Of a DNA stretch of 64,000 nucleotides, positions 21,385 to 32,548 are shown piece after piece. A model generated the notes under the pieces. The model made no database searches and was not told where the DNA came from. It saw nothing but the letters and a program-made list of their open reading frames with translations. Both the position numbers and the translations under genes were made by a program. The DNA lies in the NCBI GenBank assembly GCA_003116875.1, contig BCKT01000012.1, forward strand, positions 1,018,098-1,082,097, given 5' to 3'. The stretch comes from Takashimella koratensis. Lineage: Eukaryota; Basidiomycota; Tremellomycetes; Trichosporonales; Tetragoniomycetaceae. Positions within the stretch are counted from its first letter, which is position 1. Every line of letters begins with the position of its first letter.

Positions 21385-23256
21385 TTAAGCGCGCCATGTA
21401 GCGAACTCGGCCTTGACGTGAGCGTGCATATCGTACTCGTTCATCTCATTGACCGTGAGTTTCCCCTCGGCGGCGGCGAGTTCCTGCTGATGCGCAGTCA
21501 AGCTCGAGAAACCAATTCGCTCGTTGAGGTTCTCAGTCGCACGAGCCGAGGCAGCCTGGACACGGGTCGCACGGGGTTTACGAATGTGTTCGTAGAATGC
21601 GAGACCGGCGGCGACATCGTTGGTGAATGGGTAAGCAGGGGAGAAGATGATACCCAATGCAGCGGCGTCCTCGATGGCCGTGCAAGCACCCTGAGACTGG
21701 TGAGGCATCATAGGGTGGGCAGCGTCGCCGAGGATGCAGACCTTGCCCTTGGCCCAGAACTGAGGGAAGCAGTTAGATATCGCTCCTTGGATTCTGGATA
21801 TGCAGCGGGATTGATGAAAGGGAACGAAGACTCACGGGGTAAGGCTGGTGCACGTAGAGACGCCATGGCTTGCGCTCAACCGAGTTGAGGATAAGGTCAC
21901 GGCATTGAGGGTCGAGGCGGTCGTACATCCCCGCGAGGATCTCCTCAGGCGGGACCTCGGCAAAGACGAAGCCCTCTTGGGTGTGGTTGGTCATCTCCGT
22001 CGGCATCTGCAAGGGGTCAGCTGTGACTCTTGCAGGGGTTTTGGCTCCTGGGAGACTTACGAAGCAGTAGAACGAGACGATCTGAAAAAGTCAAGACGTC
22101 AGCACCGATTCATGCACATGGTACCACGACTGCATCGCGAGCTGGGCACTCACGTCACCCTCCGAGCACGGGCTCATGACGATCTTGTAGTACTGGGACA
22201 AGTCACCCTTGTTGTACCCTCCCCAGAACTGGATAGCGGGGTCGTTGGCGTCCGACATGAGACCGAGGCGCTCGATGGTCTCGCGGCTGACGTTGCAGCG
22301 GTAGCATGTCTGGTTGGCGGATTTCGTCTGGGGGACGTTGCCGATAAGGCCACGGATGGCGGACTGCGAGCGGGGGAGAAGATAGGGATAGACGAAAGAT
22401 GAGATAGAGAGGAAGTTAGGGTCAGTAAAGATGTTGGCCCAGGTAGCAGGAGTAGGGAGTGGGGTCCTTGACTCACGCGGATACCGTCGGCACCAATGAT
22501 GAGGTCTGCCTCAAACTTGTTACCGTTGGCGAAAGTGACCACACCGTTCTCGTAATCGACGTCTGTCGCGATATGGTCCACGACCACGCTTGCAGGTACA
22601 CCTTTGCTTTCGTCCTTGGGGTCTACGGGAGCCGTGGCGGTGTTCATCAACATGTCGTGCATGTCCATCCTGTGGAACATGAAGTACGGGATCCCCCACT
22701 GTTCCTCGTAATTGTCGAGAGAGTATTGGTTGAGAATCTTGCCAGTATCCCAGTCCCGCATGGTGAGTTTCATAAGGTTGACAGGACGACCAGAAGGAAT
22801 ATCGACACCCCATTCTCGCAACCATTTGCCACCGTTCGCAGCGCACGAGATGGACGAGCCGACCTCGACTTTGAAGTCGCGGCGCTCGAAGATGTTAACT
22901 AAGGTAAGGGTTCAGCGAGACTCGATACATTTAGGGTTCGCGCGGATAGCTCAAGTCTACCGAGACAAGAGGTGGGGGAGCCCCCGGGAGCCGAGCAAGA
23001 TAACCAGATTGGGCACACTCACCATTGTGGCCAGCGCGTCGGAGAGCGATAGCAGCGGCCATTCCGCCAAGACCACCGCCAATGACTTTGAGAGTCAGCT
23101 ATGAACCGGTGTAATCGCGAATGTTGCTTGCTGAGTGCCAGCCGTCGTGGACGTGGCCCGTTACACGGCGGAGCAGATAGCGAGGATGAGAGGGAGAGGG
23201 AGGCGGGACTTACTAGCGACGGTGAGAGGCTTGAACTCGTTGGTGGCGATAGGCAT
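21385..23256 (-). CDS. FAD-dependent monooxygenase, salicylate hydroxylase-like
   Basis: 434 residues in seven exons: 23256-23214, 23085-23023, 22898-22477, 22363-22154, 22081-22061, 22006-21836 and 21759-21385. All flavoprotein hydroxylase signatures are present: the N-terminal dinucleotide-binding IIGGGLGGMAAAIALRRAG (split by intron 1), the DG motif LIIGADGIRS, and the GD motif KVCILGDAAHPMMPHQSQG. These enzymes use NAD(P)H and O2 to hydroxylate an aromatic acid, for example salicylate to catechol. Related enzymes act on other hydroxybenzoates or hydroxynicotinates, so the substrate is likely but not proven. Exon 5 is only 21 nt (IVSFYCF). The second intron acceptor is CAAAG at 23086; this is the acceptor that keeps the frame. 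No membrane or signal segment, so cytosolic. Confidence 0.9.
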
Positions 23257-23979
23257 GGTGACTGGGGCTACTGAGCTAGTTGTGTCTGGAAGTGAACAGT
23301 CGAGTATCTATTCTAAGTGTGTCTATGTCCTGCGCAGGGCTTGGCGAGGAAGTGCTGTTGAGTGGAGTTGGATAGTTCGAGACGTGAGGTCTTGGACATT
23401 CACACCTCTCGCTTCTTCTACTTTTCCAGCGGTCAAGCTAACGCGGTCTCCCCCTTTACCTCCTCGGAATCGCCACGGCCCTCTCCTTGCCCCTCCTCGG
23501 TCTAACCCATGGTTCCAGGCGGTATCGGTGCTGTCTACCCTGGAGCCGGGTGGCCAAATGACCTTACCCACCTGTATGAGTCTGTATGGTGTAGATCCTG
23601 GAGAAAACCGTGGGCGAAAACACGGAAGACAGGGCTTGATCCATCCGCGGAAACGCCGCGGTCGGTGAGATTTTCTTATCTTGTTTTCGGATCATCGGAG
23701 AATCTGGAACGACGGGGTTTCGCAAAACTCCTTCCTACGTGTACGGGTTCTACCGCGGGTCTAGTATTGTCCCCCACTCAAGCTGAGGGGTTAGGTGCAG
23801 AGACGGGGAGCGCGCCGGTGCAGCTGGACCCCATGTACTGTAAATCGTTTTTATCCCAGAACCCATGCCGTTTATAACCGGGGCCAAAGGCCTAGACTTT
23901 GCTCGACCTTGCCTCGATTTTGCATCCAAAGCACCCTGCATTGCTCATACACATGACAACTACCAACACCCAAAGACAC
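23257..23979. promoter_or_regulatory. Upstream region of the monooxygenase gene
   Basis: 723 nt between two genes on the same strand. No ORF is supported. Several CGG/CCG triplets occur (for example around 23545 and 23645-23665) as Zn2Cys6 factors need, but no clean paired site stands out. It presumably carries the monooxygenase promoter and the 3' UTR of the regulator gene. Confidence 0.5.
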
Positions 23980-26900
23980 CTACGACCACATGACGTCAAA
24001 CTCATCCAGTACCCCTCCTGACGCTCCTCCTCCAAACAAATCGTCCGTATATCTCGCAAACGGTGCGAGAAAATTAGCTATGCCAGCATCGGTCATGTCG
24101 ACTGCCATCCCGCCTGGGCCGGTCCCGTTTAAATGTGCGATAGGGAGGACGACAGGCGGTTCGTTTTGCGGTGTTGTCTGGGTCGTCGTATGGCTTTGCT
24201 GCGGAATGTCAGCCATGAGCCAGCGCATGAGGGGATGCTATACCAAACGAAATAATGACTCACCATCAAGTCCTCGACGATCTGAGACAGACGCGCCTCA
24301 AACGTCTCCCCACTTGGAGATACCGCCTCGTCTAACTTTCGCTTCTTCCCAATCGCCCCTGGATGCAGCCCAGCCAACATATCTTGCGACGCTGCGTACA
24401 AACCCAATCTAGTCAGCACTCGTCCTGTCACCACTCAACCGCGCTCGGAACTCACCAAAAAGACCTTCGAGCACAACCACACTGTTGCGTGCTGCGGGGC
24501 TAAAGCTCTCGGTCGACTTGAAAATGTCAAGCACTTTGGAGAGCATCCTGCTCGCTCGGTGGTCATTGTGTCGCGTCGAGTCAATGAAAGCTACCACAGC
24601 CTGTCACCTACGTCAGCCCTGTCACCCCTTACTGTCTCCCAACGAGAACCCCTCGCACTAGACTCACCGCTGTGAACATGTAAAATTGCATGATCCAGAA
24701 CCGGAACAGCACCGGTGCACGAGCATTGGCCAGGTCCACAAGGTCCAGTATACTTGTCGCTGCAGAGACACATCGCTCGGTGCTCTGAGCGAAGGCGGGG
24801 TCGCGATACCCGCGGAGCAGGTAAGGACGGTGTAAGCGGAGGATGCGGATGTGAGTCAGGATACGAAGGAAGATGCTCTCGAGCATGTGCTGGGCCGTGT
24901 GTTAGCGCAAGGGTTGATTCATCAAATTTGTAGACGAGGAAGTGATATTGAGTCGGGGAGTACTCTCACCATTTCAGACGTCTCGCGAAGAAGGCTCGGC
25001 GGGTCTTTAAAATGCGCCGGCATTGAATCGACCAAGCGGGATATCTTTGCGTCCATACTGTGTGCAAAAGAGAGTATCAGATCCTGCACCATGTATTGGC
25101 ATTGACACGTGAAGCTTACCTCTGGACAAAGCTGTACGAAGGAGATTTGTGGGTGCTCATATAGTCGGTGATCTCGCGGTAGAGGATGGTGAATTTGAAT
25201 TTGAATATGGACATGCTCGCGGTCTGATGAGATTTGTGTCAGCGCAGTCCGTTAGGACATGGACGCGATAGCTGAAACTCACGGTGCGCTCGGTCATTGG
25301 CCTCTCTACTGGATTCACAACTTCCAAGTCCATGTCGTCAAAGTTTCCCGGCAACGTGGTATGATTCTGGGACGGGTGCACAGAATCTTCCCTCCTGTCA
25401 GCACGCGAACCCACCCAAGGCCCTCCCAGCCGATGATCCACTTACAGGTAGAACTGTGCGCGATCGCATGTGACCAGTCGAGCCCCACAAATGTCCACCA
25501 TACCCTCCGACCCATTTCCCTCCGCAACCTTGAAGACCAGAACGATGGCCATTTCCTCGTTGGATCTTCTGCGCCGAGTCGAGACATCCCAAGGTTTTGC
25601 GCAATCTTGATGGCCATACCTGAGTGGTGAAGGTTAATGGGCTGCTCTTTCGGACCAGTTATGTCAGCCTTACTCACCAGACAACGACCACATTGCGTCT
25701 GAACCGTCGTCTGCGTCGTAGCCATATGTCGAAATCAGCGACATTGCCTGAAGCGACTCGAATGTCTGCCGTGTCAAGACGCGAGAGAACCAGAGCAGGG
25801 CCTGTACGGATGATCACCGTCAGCTTTATCTTGGGGTGACGTGTACCCCGTAGCTTGAAGCGCCAGACTTACCTGAGCCACATGGAAGAGGTGATTCGCC
25901 AATGCCCGGGCCTCCGCAACCGTCCACCCGAGCTCGTCACATGAATTGGCACTGAGCGTGTGAAGACCCAAACAAATGACCATGACGTAGCAGCAGAGAA
26001 AATCGGGGTCGATCTGGGTATCTGGCGAGATGCCTTCGAGTCGCCAAAAGGAGTGACACTGGTGCGTGTCAGCTGGATAGTTACAGTCTGAAAAATATCA
26101 GCAGTCACTCACTCTGCGAAGGAAGGACGGCTGGTGAAGGGTCTACGAGGATGTGAGCTAGTTCTCATCACAACTCGGATAGCTGCTCTACTCACCCGCT
26201 GAAACCACTCGACTCGCTTGAAGTAGCTATTGACGAGGAACGAGCATTTCCCCTGATCTGGCAAACACTCGAGCGCCTTGATGATATAGTCTGTCCCGGG
26301 ACTGAGCAAGAAGTTCCACGGGTGCGAAACATTCCCGACCGTCGGCTGGAGTGGCAGCTGATCAAACGTATGCGCGGGCGTCGCCTGTGCTCGCTCTCTG
26401 TTGAGCCGGTGAGACATCTGGAAATCTTCAAGTACGAATGCGACTTCGTCTTCAGATGGATGGACGCGGGCACTGACAACTCCCGGATCATCGTCTTCGT
26501 CAATCTCGGTTTTGGGGTCTTTGGATCCGTCTGACCCGTCTCTAGGCTCTTTAAGCGTGACAAGGGCGTCGGAAGGTAAAGTCGGGGAGATAGTCGATGA
26601 GGAAGAGGCGAAGGGGAGAGTAGCCGTGTGGAGACCGTTAGAGGACGGCTGGGTCAAAGTAGGTGTAGGGAGAGGTGTAGAGTCGACCAGGTCAGAGTAG
26701 ACGATTGACGAGTCGAGTCGGAGAACAGCACGTTGGAGAAGGGAAACTTGACGCTGGAGCGAATCGATCTGAGCCTTGAGCTGTGCTGAGTCGAGTGGTG
26801 TGTCGGTTCTAAGAGGTGATCAGTAAATAGGAGAAGAGTGTAGTGGAAGAAGGGCAAGGAGACCTACCCTGCGGAGATTGTTGAGACGAGGTCTTCAGCT

Positions 26901-27162
26901 GCGATACACTCTGACTCGGCAGAGCGCATACGGCATGGTCCGCCTTAGTTGGATCAGTATAGGTACATAATGAGAATGAAGATATTGAAAAGAGGTGAAG
27001 CCGACATACATGGTGCCCGTCGATCACCTGAGGTGAGAGATCAGCATGGATATCAGATTTGGTCGAGATTGATTGTTGTGACTGGGACAAGAGTCAAGAC
27101 TCACATTTGATCTTGCGCCGCTTGCAGGGCAGGCAGTTGCGCGCCTGCATTACAAAGCTCAT
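23980..27162 (-). CDS. Zn2Cys6 transcription factor with fungal-specific regulatory domain
   Basis: Nuclear regulator with at least a dozen exons. The N-terminal zinc cluster is spread over three exons: CLPCKRRKIKC (27162-27105), DRRAP (27027-27010, an 18-nt exon) and CGPCRMRSAESEC (26943-26868). Together these give C-x2-C-x6-C-x5-C-x2-C-x8-C. A coiled-coil-like stretch follows (LKAQIDSLQRQVSLLQRAV), then an acidic linker. The fungal-specific middle homology domain includes WSLSGMAIKIAQNLGMSRL and RREMGRRVWWTFVGLDW. The C-terminal part is Gln/Thr/Gly-rich and ends FDVMWS. It lies directly upstream of the salicylate hydroxylase-like gene on the same strand, so it may regulate that group; it is also divergent from SQR. 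Confidence 0.9.
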
Positions 27163-27669
27163 CGCGGGTGTGGGCGGTGGTGGTGGTGGTGGTGGTGGTG
27201 GTGAGTTGGTACTACTACAAGGGGGCAAGCGGCATGCTGATGAGGAAGAGGGCAATGAGCAAGAGTAATGAATTTCAATTCCTGGTCTGCCGGTATCTCA
27301 TCGCTCAACTCGGTCACAACAAAAGTCAGCCAGAGATAAGACACCGGTCGGAATCGAACAGGCGTGCAGGGGTCACTTGCAAGCCTACTATCTGCGCTAC
27401 GCACACCTATCGGCTCCGAAGACGTGCTCTTCACATTCCGAATAGTTGCCGGAGCTGGGGTGTATGTAGTACCGGGTAACGAGAGAGGTGAGTCAAGGGC
27501 GACGACGTGCTCGAGATTTACGATTAAAAGATTCGATTCCCGATTTCTTCCTGCGTACTACACTACATTTCTCCACTCTTCTCTTACTCACCTCTTAGAC
27601 ATCCTAGAAGCCAAGTCTCATCGCATCGCATCGCATCGCATCAGTCTCATCCACTTACTCCCTCACACC
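27163..27669. promoter_or_regulatory. Divergent promoter, Zn2Cys6 factor / SQR
   Basis: 507 nt between divergent starts. It contains the (GTG)n run next to the regulator start and a CATCG(CATCG) repeat at about 27619-27642 just before the SQR start. A tRNA-like relic at 27345-27400 is discussed among the rejected items. Confidence 0.55.
27172..27203. repeat. (GTG)n microsatellite
   Basis: About nine GGT/GTG units immediately 5' of the regulator ATG (27162, minus strand), hence in its leader, where it reads as CAC repeats. Confidence 0.85.
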
Positions 27670-29775
27670 ATGTCCATCGCCCGATCCATCCCGTCGTTCG
27701 CAAGGGCTGCGTCCACCTCGGCTCTCTCGACCGGCAAGCACAAGGTCGTTGTTATTGGAGGTGGTGAGTAGCGGATGAATACAGATCGGATCGGGAGTCG
27801 TGTAGTGAAGAGCGAGAGATGTTGCCTGGCAATGAACGGTTGGCCTGCGATCGAGCGATCGCACCAAGGGCGGGTATTGCTGCTTGGCAGCGTGCGAAAA
27901 GTGTCGATTGAGCTGGATGCGATGACGTGAAGACCGAGCAAGTCGTTCAAGTCATTGTTGTGGTTGAGTCAATTTGGGATGCTGCTATAACGGGACGACA
28001 GAGCTCTCTGTTCTCATCTGGTCGCATTATCCTCATTCTGCTTCGTTTGCTGACTCTGCTTTCCTCATTCTCTCTCGCTTGTGTTTATCTCACACATTCG
28101 CTTCTACATCACGCTGGATTGTGTGTTCTCAATCACTTCCACTTCTACTACCTCGCTTCCATCTCTTCCACTTTTCCACGCTCTTCCCTCCCTCACGCCC
28201 TCGCTTCGCTCGAACGCTCGCTCTTAGGCGCCGGTGGTCTCGCGGCCGCCAACCAGATCTACAACTCTCTCAAAGCCAAGGGCCAGACTCTTTCCTCTGG
28301 TGACATTGCTATCGTCGACTCCAACCCTAACCACGACTACCAGCCCGGATGGACTGTCGTTGGTTCGGGTCTCGCTTCGAAGCAGGCTTTCCGACGCCCG
28401 TTGGCTTCTTTGATCCCGAACTACTTTGCCCACTTGAACGCCCAGGCTAGCGGGTTCGAACCGGCTACCAACCAGGTGGTCCTCAGTGATGGGTCGAAGG
28501 TTACGTACGACTACCTCGTCGTCGCGGCTGGTATCCAGATCAGTGAGTGAACCAGGCAGACCCGAGCTGGGCACTGCCAGGGTGGCCGGGTTGAGCGCGA
28601 ATTGAGGCCCGCGTCGCCGTCAGCGTGGTGCTCTCCCTCTTCGCCGTGCTCCCCAGGACACCATGCTCGTCGAAATCCCTTTTTTAGGTACACTTGCTAA
28701 CCCTTCAGACTGGGGCAACATCAAGGGCCTTCCCGAGGCCCTCGCGGACCCGATCAAGAACTCGGTCGGCTCAATCTACTCGTACGAGACCGCGGACAAA
28801 ACTTGGGACTTGATTGAGGCGTACAAGCCTGAGCAAGGCGAGGCGGTTTTCACTCAGCCGTTTGGGCCTGTCAAGTGCGCTGGTGGTAAGTGGTCCTCTC
28901 AAGCCTTGTCCCTTTCCCTTTATCTCCTCTCTCTTGCCTCTTGCCTCTAACCTCATTGTTCCTCTACTCCCGACTGTCCCATCTTGCCCTACCTGTCCAC
29001 CACTTGACTCCGCTCACACCCCACAGCACCCCAGAAGATCACCTACATGGCCGACTCGTACTGGAAATCCATCAAAAACCCCGTCCACCTCACCTTTGCC
29101 ACCGGCATGCCCAGCATGTTCGCTGTTCCCAAATACTCTGGTGCTCTCAACCAGATTCGTCAGGACAAGGGTATCGACGCCAAGTTCAACCACAACCTCG
29201 TCGAAGTTCGCTCTTCCTCTAAAACCGCGATTTTCGAGGTCCTCGCTGGGGACAACAAGGGTGACAAAGTCGAACTTCCTTATGGTCTTTTGCACGTCGT
29301 TCCTCCCATGGGCCCTTTGGACGTGATCAAGAAATCCGCCCTAGCCGACGCTGCTGGCTGGGTGGACGTTTCCGAATCTACCCTTCAACACAAGAAATAC
29401 GACAACGTCTTCTCTCTCGGTGACGCTTCTTCCCTCCCTACCTCCAAGACCGCGGCGGCTATCACCGCCGAAGCTCCGGTTCTCGCACACAACTTGCTCG
29501 CACATATGGAGACGGGCAAAGTCGGGTCAGCGGTATACGACGGGTACACTTCTTGTCCGCTTTTCACGGGTCGAGGGGAGTTGCTCCTCGCCGAGTTCAA
29601 GTACGGAGCTGTCCCGAAAGAGACGTTTGGAGCTCTCTGGGATCAATCGAAACCTAACAGGGCGTTCTACCATCTCACCAAGGATGTCTTCCCCCGAGTT
29701 TACTTCTCAAACCTCGTCAAGGGTACTTGGTTCGGACCCAAGACCATCTTCCCCCCGAGCTTTGTTCCGACATAA
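27670..29775 (+). CDS. HMT2: Mitochondrial sulfide:quinone oxidoreductase
   Basis: Flavoprotein that oxidises hydrogen sulfide and passes electrons to ubiquinone in the inner mitochondrial membrane. It has 444 residues in four exons (27670-27763, 28228-28542, 28709-28885, 29027-29775). An Arg/Ser-rich presequence (MSIARSIPSFARAAS) is followed by the FAD motif VVVIGGGAGGLAAANQI. Both redox cysteines of the eukaryotic enzymes are present, in KCAGAPQKITY and YTSCPLFTG, and LLAEFKYG matches the family. The first intron is 464 nt, far longer than the rest, and splits the FAD-binding glycine motif. The symbol follows the fission yeast homologue. The enzyme would detoxify sulfide from cysteine or sulfite metabolism. 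Confidence 0.94.
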
Positions 29776-31138
29776 AACGAGGGTATCACCTTGCTCTCGC
29801 CGGGGAGGGGGCTCTCATATCTTCGCGCCCTTCTCCCTTCCCCTTTACGCATGCTTATCCCCTCTACCTCACATGAAAAGCCACTACCTCTCGGCCCATT
29901 CTACACCCTTTACCACCATCTGACCGTTTATCCAAAAAGTCGTTGTGCCCCAATCTAAACATATGCAACCAGTGCGAACTTTTTTCTCTAACCACAGCTC
30001 ATCTGCAGTTGTCTGACCCGTACTCTACTCTTTACGGAGCTCGGACTGACCATACGACCATACGACCACGCGACCACGCATGTGCGCTCTCAAGTGGTCG
30101 GACTCTCGTTGATCAAAGGATATCTGTGTAAAGGATATTGACAATCTCCGCTCTGACTGTCGCTGTCTGCTGAGCACTGACTGACGGCTTGCTTCTTCTC
30201 ATTATGACACCCCCAAACGGACAAGCTAGCACACGTGCGTCGTCGATCTTGAGTTGGGCGGACGGATCATCGAGGCTTGATACGATCCTTTGTCCTCGGT
30301 CGTAAACCCTTACGCCGAAATTTTGAAAGGACGACACTTGCGATTGACCTACTTGAACTTGTCTCGATCCCTACTCTTTTGCTCTTTTGCTCTTTTGCTC
30401 TGTTCTCTGTTCACTGTCCTTTGTCCTTCGTCCGTTGTCTATTGTCGGAGCACACTCTGCAGATCTCTCATGGTCCAGACTCGAGTGCAATTCTGAAAAG
30501 AGCGGCTCTGTCATGAGATAGCTAGGCGTGGTCATTGACGCTATGGTTGGTCTTTGGCCGATGGTCGGGTCCGAAGAGATGAAAGGAGAGCGTCGAGGGT
30601 GGAAAATGAGAGAGAAAGAGAGAGTACGATGGGACAAGTCGAGGTCACGCACGTTCGTTCGTCCTCCAGCTTGGCCGTCATCGTTACCGTCCTCGTCATT
30701 GCTGTCCTGCGCCGTGCGCCGGTCGTTGATGAGCCTTCGATTCGATTCTCATCATGGTGTGAGAGTATATGACCTCGTGTGAACCAACCGTCATCGTCTA
30801 GCCTACTTCTCTCACCCTCTCTCTCTCTTACTCCCTCTCTCATACTCCCTCTCTCATACTTTCTCTCCCACTCTAGTGACCTACCTCTACCTTCTACTCT
30901 CTACTCTTTCCTCCCCTCTCCCCACTCACCAGCCTCTGATAATCTCGTCTACCGCTCTCTCTCATCGCTGACTGACTCGTTCGGCTGAGTACACTACCAG
31001 ACTTATCCAACTCACCTACCCCTCTTTCTGATCAACCACTTCGTATACCTCCCGACTGCACCACCTAACAAACCCCAACTCACTGCACCTGACCTCGCCT
31101 CGGCCTACACAGTTCCACTTGACCCAAATTACCTCAAG
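29776..31138. other. 1.36 kb intergenic region
   Basis: No supported gene. 29776-30100 is probably the SQR 3' UTR. It holds a CTCTTTTG repeat at 30373-30408 and a long CT-rich leader from about 30790 to 31130 leading into the phosphatase gene. Short frames on both strands have no family features. Confidence 0.5.
30373..30408. repeat. Short tandem repeat, CTCTTTTG unit
   Basis: Three exact eight-base units followed by two degenerate ones, in the gene-free region between SQR and the phosphatase gene. Confidence 0.8.
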
Positions 31139-32342
31139 ATGCTTCTCTACATCGTCCGTCACGGGTGCACCGACATGTACGTCCCACTTCCTGTATATTT
31201 TCCTGTTCCCTCTCGTCGCTATATTTTCTGCCCATGTCTTCGCTCATCGTTCCTCTCTACAGGAATGGGTCCGGCCTACGCCAGGGAACCACGGATACCC
31301 CACTCAACGACGTTGGTCGCGCCCAAGCTCATAAGCTTGCTGACCATCTACGTCTCGTCCCCTTCCGCGAAGCGTGGTCGAGTGATCTCAAAGGTGCTTC
31401 CGAGGTAAGTTTCTCCTCTACCATGCTCAACTCCTTCATCGCTTTCTCTACCTGACCTGTTGGCGTGGAATCAGACCCAAGAGTCGCAGAGCGCTAACAC
31501 ATTTTTTTTTTGCAACCTGCTCCCCCTCACACAGACCGCTCAAATCGTGCTCGCTTCTCACCCCAAGGTCGCACTCAAACTCGACCCGCGACTGCGTGAG
31601 CGTGGTCTCGCGACTTCTACTGGGACGCCATACGACCAGCCTGTCTCCTCCGACGCCGAGACGGAGGAGGAGTGAGTCCATTCTCCCTTGTTCCTTGCTG
31701 CCTTGCTACATTGCCTCCTCTCCCTTCCTCTCCATTCTCCCATCCACCACCGAAACACCCATCACGTCCTCCTTACTCACAGTAAACCCCGACTTATTAA
31801 ACCCCCAATTAACCCGCTTGTCCAGATCCGACGCAAGGCTCACCGCATGGCTCGTCTCCCTCATCACTGCCCATACGCCTATCGGTTCGCCCGCTGGTAC
31901 TCCTCGCACCCCGACTACCCCTACCGACCCAGGAGCTGGTGCTGTCCTTGCTGTTACACACTGGTTCTGCCTACGTTCTCTCCTACGCATCTTCCGTGCT
32001 GGGCCGGGTGGACGCAATCCTCCCAGTGGCCCCAATGCCCCCGCCGTGGGTTCCGCAGCCACTTTGGCGGTTGGCACCGCCGCGTCGCCGACACTCCCGT
32101 CCCCGCTCGTTCTTCCAGACATCCACGTCGCTGAACCCATGGGGACCCTCGAGTCCCGCGCGGTCGAGAACACCGCAGTCGCCATCGTTCGCGTCTGGTG
32201 GGAGGAAGGAAGCGCGTTCGGGGAACCCATGGTACCGAGGGGAAGACTGGAGGCGTGGGCGTCCGCAGACCATTTGGATGATGTGGATGAGGCAGAGGAG
32301 CGCGAGGAGAGCGAGGACGATGTAGGGGATGAAGATGATTGA
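31139..32342 (+). CDS. Histidine phosphatase superfamily protein (phosphoglycerate mutase-like)
   Basis: 277 residues in four exons (31139-31176, 31263-31404, 31535-31671, 31826-32342). The N-terminus has the catalytic IVRHG box, followed by LRQGTTDTPLNDVGRAQA and EAWSSDLKGASETAQIV, the arrangement of cofactor-independent sugar-phosphate phosphatases such as TIGAR and the bisphosphatase branch. DPRLRERGLA supplies the usual acid/base region. The second catalytic His is in VTHWFCLRSLLR, where the common Gly-Gly after His is replaced by Trp-Phe. A Gly/Pro/Ala-rich insert sits between that site and the conserved end, and the last 25 residues are strongly acidic. The substrate is not predictable; likely cytosolic. 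Confidence 0.85.
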
Positions 32343-32548
32343 GCGCACGGTAGTGAACGTGGATGCAGTTGTCAATACAGTCAGTACAAGAGGATCAGTT
32401 CTTGGCAGTTGCGTGACGCAAATGACCATCTTGTTTGCTGTGAATACTCGGATATCGTCGCAATGAATGATGCATGTGAATGATCAGGCAGTGTCCGCAA
32501 CCCTGCACCGCTCCCTCTCGCCTTCTAGTCGTACACTTCCCCAATCGC

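Noticed and set aside
27345..27400. tRNA-like stretch on the minus strand with A-box-like TAGCGCAG and B-box-like GTTCGATTCC
   Set aside because: No acceptor stem pairs, the T stem pairs at only three of five positions, and the anticodon loop is poor. At best a relic; a covariance search would decide.
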